From positions 100,076,294 through 100,140,293 of the forward strand of contig NC_071390.1 in assembly GCF_022682495.2 (NCBI RefSeq): a stretch of 64,000 nt of DNA, in the 5' to 3' direction. Positions 35,831-46,480 of the stretch are shown piece after piece. The notes beneath the pieces are model-generated. The model had not been told where the DNA came from. It ran no database searches and was given only the letters and a program-made list of their open reading frames with translations. Numbering within the stretch: the first letter of the stretch is position 1; each line of letters opens with the position of its first letter. Position numbers and translations under genes: made by a program. This DNA is from Desmodus rotundus (Eukaryota > Chordata > Mammalia > Chiroptera > Phyllostomidae).

Positions 35831-37328
35831 CCAATGCTACAATGTGCAGACGATGTATTGGGAAAGGAAGCAGAAAACAAGGAGAGCCTTCTAACTATGA
35901 TGTAGATCTGACATCTAATACAGGAGAGAGAGAAGGAAGAATTGGGCTGGAAGAGGGTTGGACTGTGGTATAGAGTCCTAGGCAAAGTGGCCCATTGAAA
36001 GAGTCCCACATTTTGCCAGAATGACCCTGCCTTTGTACTCTTGCCATGCTCAGTCTTTGGCTGGGAACATGCTGCAAGAATCGTGGTCCTGACACAAACG
36101 TGATGGTGCACCCAGAAGAGCAGCGAGTGGGTTTCCACAGCAGGAGGTGAGAGCACTTCAATGTGGCAGAAAGGAAGCAGATGAATATCACAACACTGGA
36201 AAGAAAAGACAAACTACAGTTGCTTTTAAAACCACTATTCTGAAGATACTCCTGCAGCCTGTCCCCTCTTCAGTGTAGCAGTATCCGTGCTCCCACCTCT
36301 TCTCTGCATCGCCCTGGCTGCCACCTCATGTGCTGTGTCAACAGCCTCTATTGTTTTTGCTAGTAAACCTCCTGTTTTACTGAGCAGGGCTGTAGGCTAA
36401 CTGCATTCCATTCAGAGGAGTCTTTTTTCAAGAAAATGTTTCTTTAAGGACAAGAAAGAGGGGTTGAAAGAAAAACTTAATTGAGGAATGATGAAATAAA
36501 AAGGGAGACAGGGAAAATAGCAACATGTCTTTTATGTCTTTGAATAATTATTGAGCATATTTCAGTAAGCAGGAGGCTATCTCTCATTTCACAAGACAGA
36601 AATATATCATGTATATGAGGAAAATGAACGTTACTGTCAACAACTTTTCAATTAATCTGGAAGTGCTTACATGCCTTAACCAGAATTCTTAAAAAATTGA
36701 TCCAGTTCATAATAAAATAAAGATCCACTGTGTCAGACTGCCTTAGAAGGATACTGAAGAAAGGGCTAAGAATTTCACAAAAGGAGAAAGATTATAGTAG
36801 ATGAATTATAGGTTACCAGAGAATGTACCAGTTGACTGTGTTCACAGGAAGGACTGAAGGACCCTGCCCACACTGAGGCATCACTGAGAAACTCAGAGGG
36901 GTTGTTTCCTGTGGGCCAGGAGTAGTAGAACATGCCCCCATGGAACTTTCTAATGTCAATATGGATGGCATGATTTCAGAATAGCGAGGACCATGTTTCA
37001 GCACTCACTATTTAGAGGTAACATGGATATAATCACTGTAAAAGGCAGCAAGACCAGACTGACAATCAGTGGCCCTTGATCATTGGAATTGATGGCAATA
37101 GCTAATAGATCATCCTGGTCCTAGAGGCAAGATAGATGGGCAGCCAACAAGTGTTGCTTAACCTATGCACATGTAACAGATCAAAAACTGGTGAGCAAAG
37201 CCCAGTGTCAATCATCTTATTGGAAAATCATGATTCCTTTCCTGACTCTGGTTCCGAACCAGTTCTCAGAACCAGAACTAGCCAACTGAAATAAGGTCCC
37301 CACAGTGCCAAAACAAGATTGCATAAGC
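35831..37328. other. unclassified; may include retroviral internal DNA
   Basis: No exon recognised. Its position between an LTR and an ERVL-like fragment leaves open that part of it is decayed retroviral internal sequence, but I see no diagnostic motif. Confidence 0.35.
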
Positions 37329-37540
37329 CATGACTAGTGTGGCTCACTTAGTTAGGCATCATCCCACAAAGTGACAGGTCACCAGTTCGATTTCCAGGCA
37401 GGGCACATGCCTAGGTTGCAGGCTTGGTCCCAGTCAGGACACGTATGAGAGGCAGCTGATCAATGTTTCTCTCTCTCATTGATGTTTCTCTCCCTCTCTT
37501 TCTTTTCCTCTTCTCCTCTCTCTAAATAAATAAATAAATA
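37329..37540 (+). mobile_element. VES-type tRNA-derived SINE
   Basis: A bat SINE. The tRNA-related head has an A box ('gtgtggctcacttagttagg') and a B box ('ggtcaccagttcgatttcc'). The body has 'agggcacatgcctaggttgc', the CT-rich 'tgatgtttctctccctctc', and the tail is (AAAT)n. It is transcribed by RNA polymerase III and copied by L1 machinery in trans. No clean target duplication found. Confidence 0.85.
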
Positions 37541-38089
37541 TTTTTAAAATATACTATATAATAAGTGTTATGCCCCCAAAGGGACTTAAAGCCATTTTCT
37601 AGGGTAACTATCGAGGAGAAAAGAGAATACCCAGATCTTTTGAAAATTATTGGATATAGAATCAGAGCTGAAAAAATGTCAGAATGACCGCTTCATGGGA
37701 CTGAGTGTATTGGTTCAAAGAGTCTATGGATACACTCACAGTTATTTCCCCATTCCATGACTGCGTAATCAGAGTGTGTTTAGTCAGCAACTGTCAGAAC
37801 GCTCACTTTGTCTCTCTGACCCGAAGAGTAACAGCCATCAGAGTGGAAAGGGCCAAGTGAAGTCCACGATACTTTCTCCAAAAGCCAATGTAGTAAAGCA
37901 AAAGCTACACCACATTCTGTTTGGAATTTCAGATATTGCTGTCAGCCTCAGACTGAAATGATACAGAAATATTGCTCACTGTCATGTCCCCATGAAATAA
38001 CTAGTACAGCCATTCCAAAAAGAAAGAAAAATAGAAGATAGATTATCGTGGACCTTTGAAGGATGAAAGACAAGGATGTCTCAGGAAGA
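37541..38089. other. unclassified non-coding sequence
   Basis: No exon recognised; possibly upstream retroviral internal sequence. Confidence 0.35.
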
Positions 38090-38340
38090 GGCAAGTGGGA
38101 AGACTTAATGGAAGCAGGGACAGATATACAGATTTTTGCCTCACATTTGTGCTTATCAGAGAGCATCTACATTAGGGGAGTCACTGAAGATCCAAAAGAA
38201 CAAGCTAACTCATCCAGCGGAGATAAACCAGCTTTTGTCCTTAGCCACCCTGGTGCTAGCACAATGGATTCGTAAATAGAGTGGCCATGGGATCAAGGGA
38301 TGGAGACAACATGTAGGGCCATTTCCTTGGAACCAGATCA
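38090..38340 (+). mobile_element. ERVL/MaLR-like internal fragment
   Basis: A decayed endogenous retroviral internal stretch. 'ttgtgcttatcagagagcat', 'ccttagccaccctggtgct', 'agcacaatggattcg' and 'agagtggccatgggatc' follow, in order, an ERVL-family internal region that I recall as lying near the pol integrase. It contains stops and indels and has no coding potential. Family call from memory. Confidence 0.5.
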
Positions 38341-39589
38341 GCAGTGGGGACTGTGACTTACTGCACTAACACTCCTTTGAAAGGGTTTAGGTAGGGGATT
38401 TTGTTCAGGGTTTTGTTTGCTTTATTTTATTTTTAAGAAATTGTGGCCAGCCACTACCCTGAGGCATGAAAAACAGAGTGTAAAATAATATATGGGGAGT
38501 GAGTGTAACCTAATGGATGCTCTGTAGGACTCACTGATGTTTCTCCATCCATTTCACCATAGCAACAGCAATGGGAGACAGTTTCCAGCACGCTGATAAC
38601 TTCCTTTATCAAGTCCCTTTTTCTCTCTTTTGTCTCTGCCTGAAGGTTCTCTCAGACACCTTGGAAGCTCACTCAGCTACAAGCAGGTACAACCGGGAAG
38701 TATGGGAGAATCAACATTCCAGGGACAACTCTCAAACAGTGAAGGATGGCTGCTGGTAGCTGCTGGTAGCCTAGGAACCCCATCATTCACGGAATGATTC
38801 TGAGATCTGTTTTCACATGCTTCTTTTAGAACAATATTGATCTGTAGTTGCCTGCCATCATAACCCATTCACTGACGCATCCTTTATTAACTCTTCCCCC
38901 TTCCTTTTCTTATTCCCTATCATTCTTCCTGGGACCACCTCCTCTATAAACAATCTAATTCCCAAGTTCTTGTCTAAGGGCCTGCTTTTGAAAAAATACA
39001 AGCTAAGACAATATTGATTGTTTAAAATAATAATAACAATATCTTGTATAGGTTAAAATAAAATACATAGCAATAGCAACAATAGCACAAACTTCAGGGA
39101 ACTGACAACTGAAATCTGCTATGATTTTTACGTTGTCTAAAAAAAGGAGTGGTAAACTACCAACCAACATTAGACTTTGGTAAGTTAAGTATGCATGTTA
39201 CAATTTCTAAGAAGATCATTAAAAATTTAATAAAATAATATATATCTTTCAAACTAAATTATTATAAAATATAATCCAATAGGGACAATAAGAAAATGAA
39301 AGAAACATAGGACAGTAAAAAAGCACCTAAATATATCAGTAGGAAGGCCTAAAGCACCAATTAAAAACAGAAACAGTCAGACTATAATTAAAAATATATC
39401 TGTATGCTTAGTATAAAACACATTGTCTTTTCCTGATTTCTCCAGAGCTGAGGCAAAATCTTATGTGCACAGAAGTGAAAGGCTAGGGGCATGATTCAGA
39501 GTAGGGAAAATTATAAAACACTTAAAATAGGACTATAACTTGGTGATTTGAAGGAAGGGAAAGATTAATGGAAAAATCACTAACAAGTT
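38341..39589. other. unclassified AT-rich sequence
   Basis: Nothing recognised. Confidence 0.4.
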
Positions 39590-39870
39590 TGAGAGATAAA
39601 ATGTATAGCATGGTGATTATAAGCTGAAGATATTGTATTATATAGTTGAATGTTACTAAGAGACTAGATCTTAAATGTTCTCACCACAAAATAAGAAATG
39701 GTATTAATGTGATGGATGGACCTGTTAACTCATGCTATAGTCATAATTATTCTACAATATATAAATGTATCAAATCAACACATTGCCCACCTTACCTCAC
39801 ACAATGTTACATGTCAACTATATTTCCAGAGAACCAGAAAGATAAAAGTGATGAATATATAAGTAAATAA
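39590..39870 (+). mobile_element. old L1 3' UTR fragment
   Basis: L1MA/L1MB-type tail: 'tatagcatggtgattataa', 'agactagatcttaaatgttc', 'tcaccacaaaataagaaatg', 'gatggatggacctgttaa', 'catgtcaactatatttcc'. The same region recurs in the L1 at 61.7 kb. Confidence 0.65.
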
Positions 39871-39889
39871 AATTTTAAAAAGCAACAAA

Positions 39890-40700
39890 AAAGAAAAACC
39901 ACTATTACGAAGGTAAATTTATATGATAAACTAATCCACATTAACATTAAAATTAAGAATACTTGTTTATTAAAATACAACTCTAAAGAGTTAAAAAGCA
40001 AACCACAGGAAAAGAAAAAATATTTTAACATATACAATAGTCAAAGGGCTCATAGGATAATATATAAGAAGCTCCTTAAAATCAATGAGAAAAAGATAAA
40101 GACAGACAACCGAATAGAAAAATAGGCAGAAGAATTAAACAGATATTTTTGGAAAGAGGATACCCAAATGGCCAATAAACATGTAAACAAATACACAACT
40201 TCATTAAAATCAAAAAAATGAACATGAAAGTGATATGAATTGCCACAGCATAGCCTCCACATGGCTAAAATTTAGATAATTGACAGTTGCAAGTTTTGGC
40301 AAGCGCGCAGATCAACAGGAACTCTTTAATAGTGCTCTTGGGAGTATGGGTCAGCGTCTTTGGAAAACCATTTATTATCTACCACAACTGAAAATGGGCA
40401 TTCTCTGTACCCAGTTCCACCCCTACCTACCAGAAATGCAATCACATGTAATTTAAGTGACACGTATAAAAATGAGAGCAGCAGCATGTGCACCAACTAT
40501 AGAAGGAACAAGTATTATGGTGTGTTGATAAACAGAATACTATGATAATCAAATGAACACCCTACACTACACTCAACAATGTGGAGTAATCTTAAAAATA
40601 TAATGTTTAGAGAAAGAAGCCAGATACAAAATAATAGGCAATGTATAATTTCATTTAAGAAAAGTTGAAAGAAGGGAAAATTATGTTGTTTAGAGATGCA
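39890..40700 (+). mobile_element. old L1 ORF2 C-terminal fragment
   Basis: Heavily decayed L1M sequence. 'agggctcataggataatata', 'tgagaaaaagataaagacag', 'acccaaatggccaataaac' and 'aatggccaat..catg' follow ORF2's C-terminal region. No open frame survives. Confidence 0.55.
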
Positions 40701-40773
40701 TTATTAGATGGCTCTATAACGAAAGTAAAAGAGACAATTACCATCAAATTACGGATAGTGTTTCCCTTTGGGG

Positions 40774-40793
40774 CAGAAACACGGTAGTAATTG
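40774..40793. repeat. HAL1 flank matching the distal copy (site B)
   Basis: 20 bases whose reverse complement 'caattactaccgtgtttctg' matches 44593-44612 in 19 of 20 positions. It lies at the 3' end of this HAL1, but its partner lies at the 5' end of the other one. Confidence 0.85.
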
Positions 40794-42700
40794 CTTTTTA
40801 AAAAGATATATTTTATTGATTATGCTATTACAGTTGTCCCACTTCCTTTCTCTCTTTTATTCTCCTCTGCCCTGCATCCCCCCTCCCACCAGCATTCCCC
40901 AACCTTAGTTCATGTCCATCAGTCATATATATAAGGTCTTTGGCTTCTCCATCTCCCATACTATTCTTAACCTCCCCCTGTCTATTTTGTACCTACCATT
41001 TATGCTTCTCATTCCCTATACCTTTTCACTCATTTGCCCCCCATCCCCCTCCCCACTGATAACCATCCATGTGATAACCTTCTATGATTCTGTTCCTGTT
41101 CTAGTTGTTTGCTTAGTTCATTTTTGTTTTGGTTTTGGTTTTTGTTTTTGGGTTCAGTTGTTGACAGTTGTGTGTGTTGTCATTTTACTGTTCATATTTT
41201 TGATTTTATTCTTTTTTCTTAGATAAGTCCTTTTATCATTACATATGATAAGGGTTTGGTGATGGTGAACTCCTTTAACTTTACCTTATCTGGGGAGCAC
41301 TTTATCTGCCCTTCCATTCTAAGTGATAGCTTTGCTGGATAGAGTAATCTTGGATGTAGGTCCTTGCCTTTCATGACTTGGAATACTTCTTTCCAGCCCC
41401 CTCTTGCCTGCAAGGTTTCTTTTGAGAAATCAGCTGATAGTCTTATGGGGATTCCTTTGTAGGGAACTGTCTCCTTTTCTCTTGCTGCTTTTGAGATTCT
41501 CTCCTTATCTTTAATCTTGGCTAATGTCTTTATGATGTGCCTTGGTGTGTGCTTCCTTGGGTCCAACTTTTTGGGGACTCTGGGTTTCCTGGACTTCCTA
41601 GAAGTCTGTTTCCTTTGCCACATTGGGGAATTTCTCCTTCATTATTTTTCCAAATAAGTTTTCCATTTCTTCCTCTTTTTCTTCTCCTTCTGGCACCCCT
41701 ATGATTTGGATGTTGGATTTTTAAAGTTGTCCCAGAGGTTCCTAAGCCTCTCCTCATGTTTTTGAATTCTTGTTTCTTCATTCTGTTCTGGGTGAATGTT
41801 TATTTTTTCCCTCTAGTCCAAACTGTTGATTTGAGCCCCGGGTTCCTCCACTGTTGGTTCCTCGTACATTTTCTTTTTTTTCACTTTGCAAGGCCTTCAC
41901 TTTTTCCTCTATTTTGTGACCATACTCAACCATTTCTGTGAGCATCCTGAATACCAGTGTTTTGAACCTGCATCTGATAGGTTGGCTATCTCTTCATTGC
42001 TTAGTTGTATTTTTTCTGGAGCTTTGATCTGTTCTTTCATTTGGGCCATATTTTTTTTTTTTTTTGTCTCTGCATACCGGTTATGTAGTAAAGGGCAGAG
42101 CCTTAGGTATTTACCAGGGTGGGCAACCAAAATTGCTGCGTTGTGGCATTGTATGTGGGGAAACAACGTTGCTTGCCCAGCTCTTGGTGGCTTTCAGTCA
42201 CTTTCCTTGCTACTCACAAGCAAATTGGGCCTTCTGGTGCTGATTCGTGGGTCTGTGGGTTTGTGTATGTTGTAGGACCCTGTGGGTCTCTCCAATGAAC
42301 TCTCCTGTAAGGCTGAGAGTTTCTCCCACCTCCACCACCCCCACAGGTTTTTAATAATCAGATGTTTTGAGGCTTTATTTCCCTTCACTGGAACCCTGGG
42401 TTGTGCAGTCTGTCTCACTCCCCAATTGTTCTTCCCGGTTATTCGCATGCAAAAGTGGGACTGCCTGACCTGCCAGCCACCACCTTGCTGCTCAACCTCT
42501 CCATCCCGGCTGCCTATCTCTGCCCCTTACCAGTCTGGATGAATGTTTCTTCTTTAACTCCCTACTTGTCAGACTTCCATACAGTTTGATTATCTGGCAT
42601 TTCTGGTTATTTTTTGTTTTTAAATTTGTTGTTGTCCTTCTTTTGGTTGTGTGAGGAGGCAAAGTGTATCTACCTATGCCTCCATCTTGGCCGGAAGTCC
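40794..42700 (-). mobile_element. HAL1 (half-L1) retrotransposon, copy d, left arm of inverted pair
   Basis: Full structure on the minus strand: 5' end near 42700 ('ggacttccggccaagatgg'), long 5' UTR, broken ORF1 (42040-41219), then a 3' UTR ending in the 'acaactgtaatagcataatc' tail near 40830. No ORF2. Positions about 40890-41815 are almost identical to 44976-45905 in inverted orientation. Its two flanks do not match each other; they match the opposite flanks of copy e. Confidence 0.9.
41219..42040 (-). pseudogene. L1 ORF1p-like pseudogene of HAL1 copy d
   Basis: ORF1 starts at ATG 42038-42040 ('MKEQIKAPEKIQLSNEEIAN') and is broken at least twice. A one-base deletion at 41964-41971 shifts the frame just after the SDA motif, and a second frame change lies near 41600, between the overlapping open frames 41530-41781 and 41219-41623. 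The C-terminal domain is readable in one frame ('TPRHIIKTLAKIKDKERISK', 'YKGIPIRLSADFSKETLQAR') to its normal end. The C-terminal 134-codon frame differs from that of copy e by one residue (S/P). Confidence 0.8.
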
Positions 42701-42715
42701 CTGATACACTGAATT
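42701..42715. repeat. HAL1 flank matching the distal copy (site A)
   Basis: 15 bases, 'ctgatacactgaatt', whose reverse complement is identical to 46036-46050. It lies at the 5' end of copy d; its partner lies at the 3' end of copy e. Confidence 0.9.
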
Positions 42716-44592
42716 CAATAACCTATGCACTGTCTTTGGAGTATGTCATCTAAAGCAAACTCTCATCTGCTTTTTAATTATTTTTCTTAGTTATTCTTGT
42801 TTAATTCTCCTTTTATATAGTTTTAGAACCAGTCTTTAAGTTTCATAAGATATCTCAACTATTTTAATTGAGACCTTTAATATTATTATGTTGGAACGAA
42901 TTGTCACATTGGAAATTATTGAGTTTCTCTAGCAGCATGATGTATCAGATATTCCACTCTTCTCTAAAAGACCTTACAGACATATGTACAATGTTATTTC
43001 TTTTATATAAGTATTACATACTTTGTGTTAATTTTATTTAGGTACTCTGGTATTTCTGGTTGCTGTTGTAAATAAAGTCTTTTCATTATATTTTAATATA
43101 TTTCATTATATTTTAAGATTGGTTATTGCTCTTTTAAAGGAAAGTGATTGATATTTGTATTTTGATCTTACATCTACCCATCTTATATTACCTATAAATA
43201 ATTATAGATAATACATAAATATTATCTATAAATAATATAGTTCTCCTTTCATTTCAAATATGTATAACCATTTTGTTTGGTTTTATTGCATTGGTAATAT
43301 AGTTGTTATGGACTTAAATGTTAGTGTATCATGAACACACTTGCATTTATTCTGTAGTTATTGCGATGTTTGTTATAGGTTGTTGGTGAATATCCTTTGC
43401 AAAGTTGAGAGTGGTCCCTTTTGCTGAAGTTGTGAATTACATGAACATGCTTTCCTATGAATGTTCCCTATTTTCTTGGATTAAAACTAACATTTTCAGG
43501 ATGTATTATTCTTTTAGATTGGTTAATACATTTATTATTTTGCACCTATGCTTACAAATGAGATTCGATTTAATTTCATTTTCAGTGCTGGTTTTGTCTT
43601 ATATGTTACAGACACAGTGAGTCTTAACATGGGCCTATGTAAAGTAAGTGAGGTGTGTACTGGAAATAATGTGTGTATGTGGATGTGGATGTATGCATCT
43701 CTTTCTCTAGGGAGCGTGGATTTATGACAGACAGTATAGTTTTCTTGGAAAGTGAGGTTGGGGAGAAAGGTTGCAACTTGTATTCTGAAGACCCTTGAAC
43801 ACATTTTAAGAAGTTTTTCCTTTTTCTGCAGAGAAGCTGTTAGAGTTTCAGTATAATAGAGGTATAATTTGATTTGTGCTTTGAAAATTGCAGATGAAAA
43901 AAGTATCACCTCAAGTAGAGAGACTGAATATGAACAATACGAAAAAAGAGCAATTGGATTTAGAGCCAGTGGATATCATGGCCTTTAAAAGATCATTGTA
44001 GAAGAGTTTCATGGGTGTGAGATTGAACAAAATAGCTATTAGATCATTAGGGAGCTTTGAAAAGAAGCTTCACAAAACATGTCTTACAGCATTGCAAAAA
44101 CAATAGCCAGACTATTCAAGAAGTAGTGCCTTCCTAGGGAGATACTGATGCAAATTTAATGATAAAGAGAAGTGAGAAGTGTTTATTACATGGAGTTGTA
44201 CTAATGATAAGGTGATAACATGAAATAAGAGTCTGTGCAGTAAAAGGTGACTTAAATATACTTTGTCTGTAAAATTTTATCACAAAGCAAGAAAGTAGAT
44301 TATTTACTCTATAAAAACGTTTTACGCAATTGTGTCTTACCACTAGAGAGTTAGCCTAAGAATATAATCCCTTAGTCATAGACTATGGAGAAGTAGTCCC
44401 TTAGTTCTCTCAGGGGTGGTTTTCTGGATCATTTTGCACAGCTGCATTCCTTAAAAACCTTTTTTATCCCCATGAAATATGATACATATACAGACAAGTA
44501 TATGAAATGAATGCATAATTCAATTTTCATAAAGTGTAAACTGTGTAATCATCATTTTAGACAAGAAATAGAACATTGTCAACACCTCTACT
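42716..44592. other. spacer of the inverted HAL1 pair, probably inverted
   Basis: AT-rich. About 43330-43560 ('gtgtatcatgaacacacttgc', 'ttgttggtgaatatcctttgc') reads weakly as old L1 ORF2 on the minus strand, while L1 fragments outside the HAL1 pair are on the plus strand. No exon recognised. Confidence 0.45.
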
Positions 44593-44612
44593 CAATTACT
44601 ACTGTGTTTCTG
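44593..44612. repeat. HAL1 flank matching the distal copy (site B)
   Basis: 'caattactactgtgtttctg', partner of 40774-40793 in inverted orientation, with one mismatch in 20. Confidence 0.85.
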
Positions 44613-46035
44613 AGAGCTCTGGCCAAGATGGAAGTGTAGGTAGATACACTTTGCCTTCTTGCACAACCAAGAGTAAACAAGAAAAAATTTAAAAACAAAA
44701 AATAACCAGAACTGCCAGAAAATTGAACTGTATAGAAGTCTGACTTCTATATAGGAGTTAATAACAGATCAAAGCTCCAGAAAAAATACAACTAAGCAAT
44801 GAAGAGATAGCCAACCTATCAGATGCAGGTTCAAAACACTGGTATTCAGGATGCTCATAGAAATGGTTGAGTATGGTCACAAAATAGAGGAAAAAGTGAA
44901 GGCCTTGCAAAGTGAAAAAAAAGAAAATGTAGGAGGAACCAACAGTGAAGGGAGGAACCTGGGGCTCAAATCAACAGTTTGGACTAGAGGGAAAAAATAA
45001 ACATTCACCCAGAACAGAATGAAGAAACAAGAATTCAAAAACATGAGGAGAGGCTTAGGAACCTCTGGGACAACTTTAAAAATCCAACATCCAAATCATA
45101 GGGGTGCCAGAAGGAGAAGAAAAAGAGGGAGAAATGGAAAACTTATTTGGAAAAATAATGAAGGAGAAATTCCCCAATGTGGCAAAGGAAACAGACTTCT
45201 AGGAAGCCCAGGAAACCCAGAGTCCCCAAAAAGTTGGACCCAAGGAAGCACACACCAAGGCACATCATAAAGACATTAGCCAAGATTAAAGATAAGGAGA
45301 GAATCTCAAAAGCAGCAAGAGAAAAGGAGACAGTTCCCTACAAAGGAATCCCCATAAGACTATCAGCTGATTTCTCAAAAGAAACCTTGCAGGCAAGAGG
45401 GGGCTGGAAAGAAGTATTCCAAGTCATGAAAGGCAAGGACCTACATCCAAGATTACTCTATCCAGCAAAGCTATCACTTAGAATGGAAGGGCAGATAAAG
45501 TGCTCCCCAGATAAGGTAAAGTTAAAGGAGTTCACCATCACCAAACCCTTATCATATGTAATGATAAAAGGACTTATCTAAGAAAAAAGAATAAAATCAA
45601 AAATATGAACAGTAAAATGACAACACACACAACTGTCAACAACTGAACCCAAAAACAAAAACCAAAACCAAAACAAAAATGAACTAAGCAAACAACTAGA
45701 ACAGGAACAGAATCATAGAAGGTTATCACATGGATGGTTATCAGTGGGGAGGGGGATGGGGGGCAAATGAGTGAAAAGGTATAGGGAATGAGAAGCATAA
45801 ATGGTAGGTACAAAATAGACAGGGGGAGGTTAAGAATAGTATGGGAGATGGAGAAGCCAAAGACCTTATATATATGACTGATGGACATGAACTAAGGTTG
45901 GGGAATGCTGGTGGGAGGGGGAATGCAGGGCAGAGGGGAATAAAGGGGAGAAAAGAAGTGGGACAACTGTAATAGCATAATCAATGAAATATATAAAAAA
46001 TAAAAAATTAATTTAACTTTAAAAATAAATAAATA
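44613..46035 (+). mobile_element. HAL1 (half-L1) retrotransposon, copy e, right arm of inverted pair
   Basis: 5' end 'agagctctggccaagatgg', a shortened 5' UTR, broken ORF1, 3' UTR and the 'acaactgtaatagcataatc' tail ending in (AAAT)n. Compared with copy d it lacks roughly 500 bases of 5' UTR plus the ORF1 start, with the junction near 44761-44766. A small palindrome (44731-44751) that copy d lacks sits at this edge. No ORF2. Confidence 0.9.
44766..45581 (+). pseudogene. L1 ORF1p-like pseudogene of HAL1 copy e
   Basis: The start codon is lost with the 5' deletion; the first readable part is 'KAPEKIQLSNEEIANLSDAG'. The one-base deletion at 44825-44832 ('gcaggttc' for 'gcagagttc') shifts the frame, as in copies a and d. 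The frames at 45019-45270 and 45177-45581 overlap in different phases, as in copy d. The C-terminal domain is complete in the last frame. Confidence 0.8.
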
Positions 46036-46050
46036 AATTCAGTGTATCAG
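46036..46050. repeat. HAL1 flank matching the distal copy (site A)
   Basis: 'aattcagtgtatcag', an exact inverted partner of 42701-42715. Confidence 0.9.
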
Positions 46051-46480
46051 AATATTTCATTAAAAGAATCCACACATAGAGAGAAATTAGGTATATAAAC
46101 AAACAAAAAAAATTTAAAAACAGCAGTCATAAACAAAAAATAGTTTTGACTATATTAAAATTTGCAGTGAAAAAGGCAATAAATTTTATGAGAGAAAATA
46201 ATTACAACACAAATACAAAGACTTAACTATACATAATTTCTAAAAGTTCCCCCAAATCAATAAAAAATACCAGCAAACTTTCAAATGGGCAAATGATCTG
46301 TATAGGCAATTAAAATTTCTAAAATAAAAGATGTACCATTAAAGCAATTAAAAATTCTGCCAGTGTATCTTTCAACAGCCACTAGAGTTCTACTATAACC
46401 CAGAAAATTATTTCAAAATATCATTAATAAGACCAAAAAATTAAGAGATTTGTTCTTTGAAAAAATTAGAAGCAATAAAG
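46051..46480 (+). mobile_element. old L1 ORF2 fragment
   Basis: Decayed L1M: 'gcagtgaaaaaggcaataaa', 'cttaactatacataatttc', 'cttt.caaatgggcaaatgat', 'aaaagatgtaccattaaa'. No open frame. Confidence 0.45.

Noticed and set aside
40912..45888. Identical 104-residue hydrophobic proteins on opposite strands (40912-41226 and 45574-45888) as a duplicated membrane protein
   Set aside because: Both are antisense readings of the HAL1 3' UTR; they are identical only because the two HAL1 arms are.
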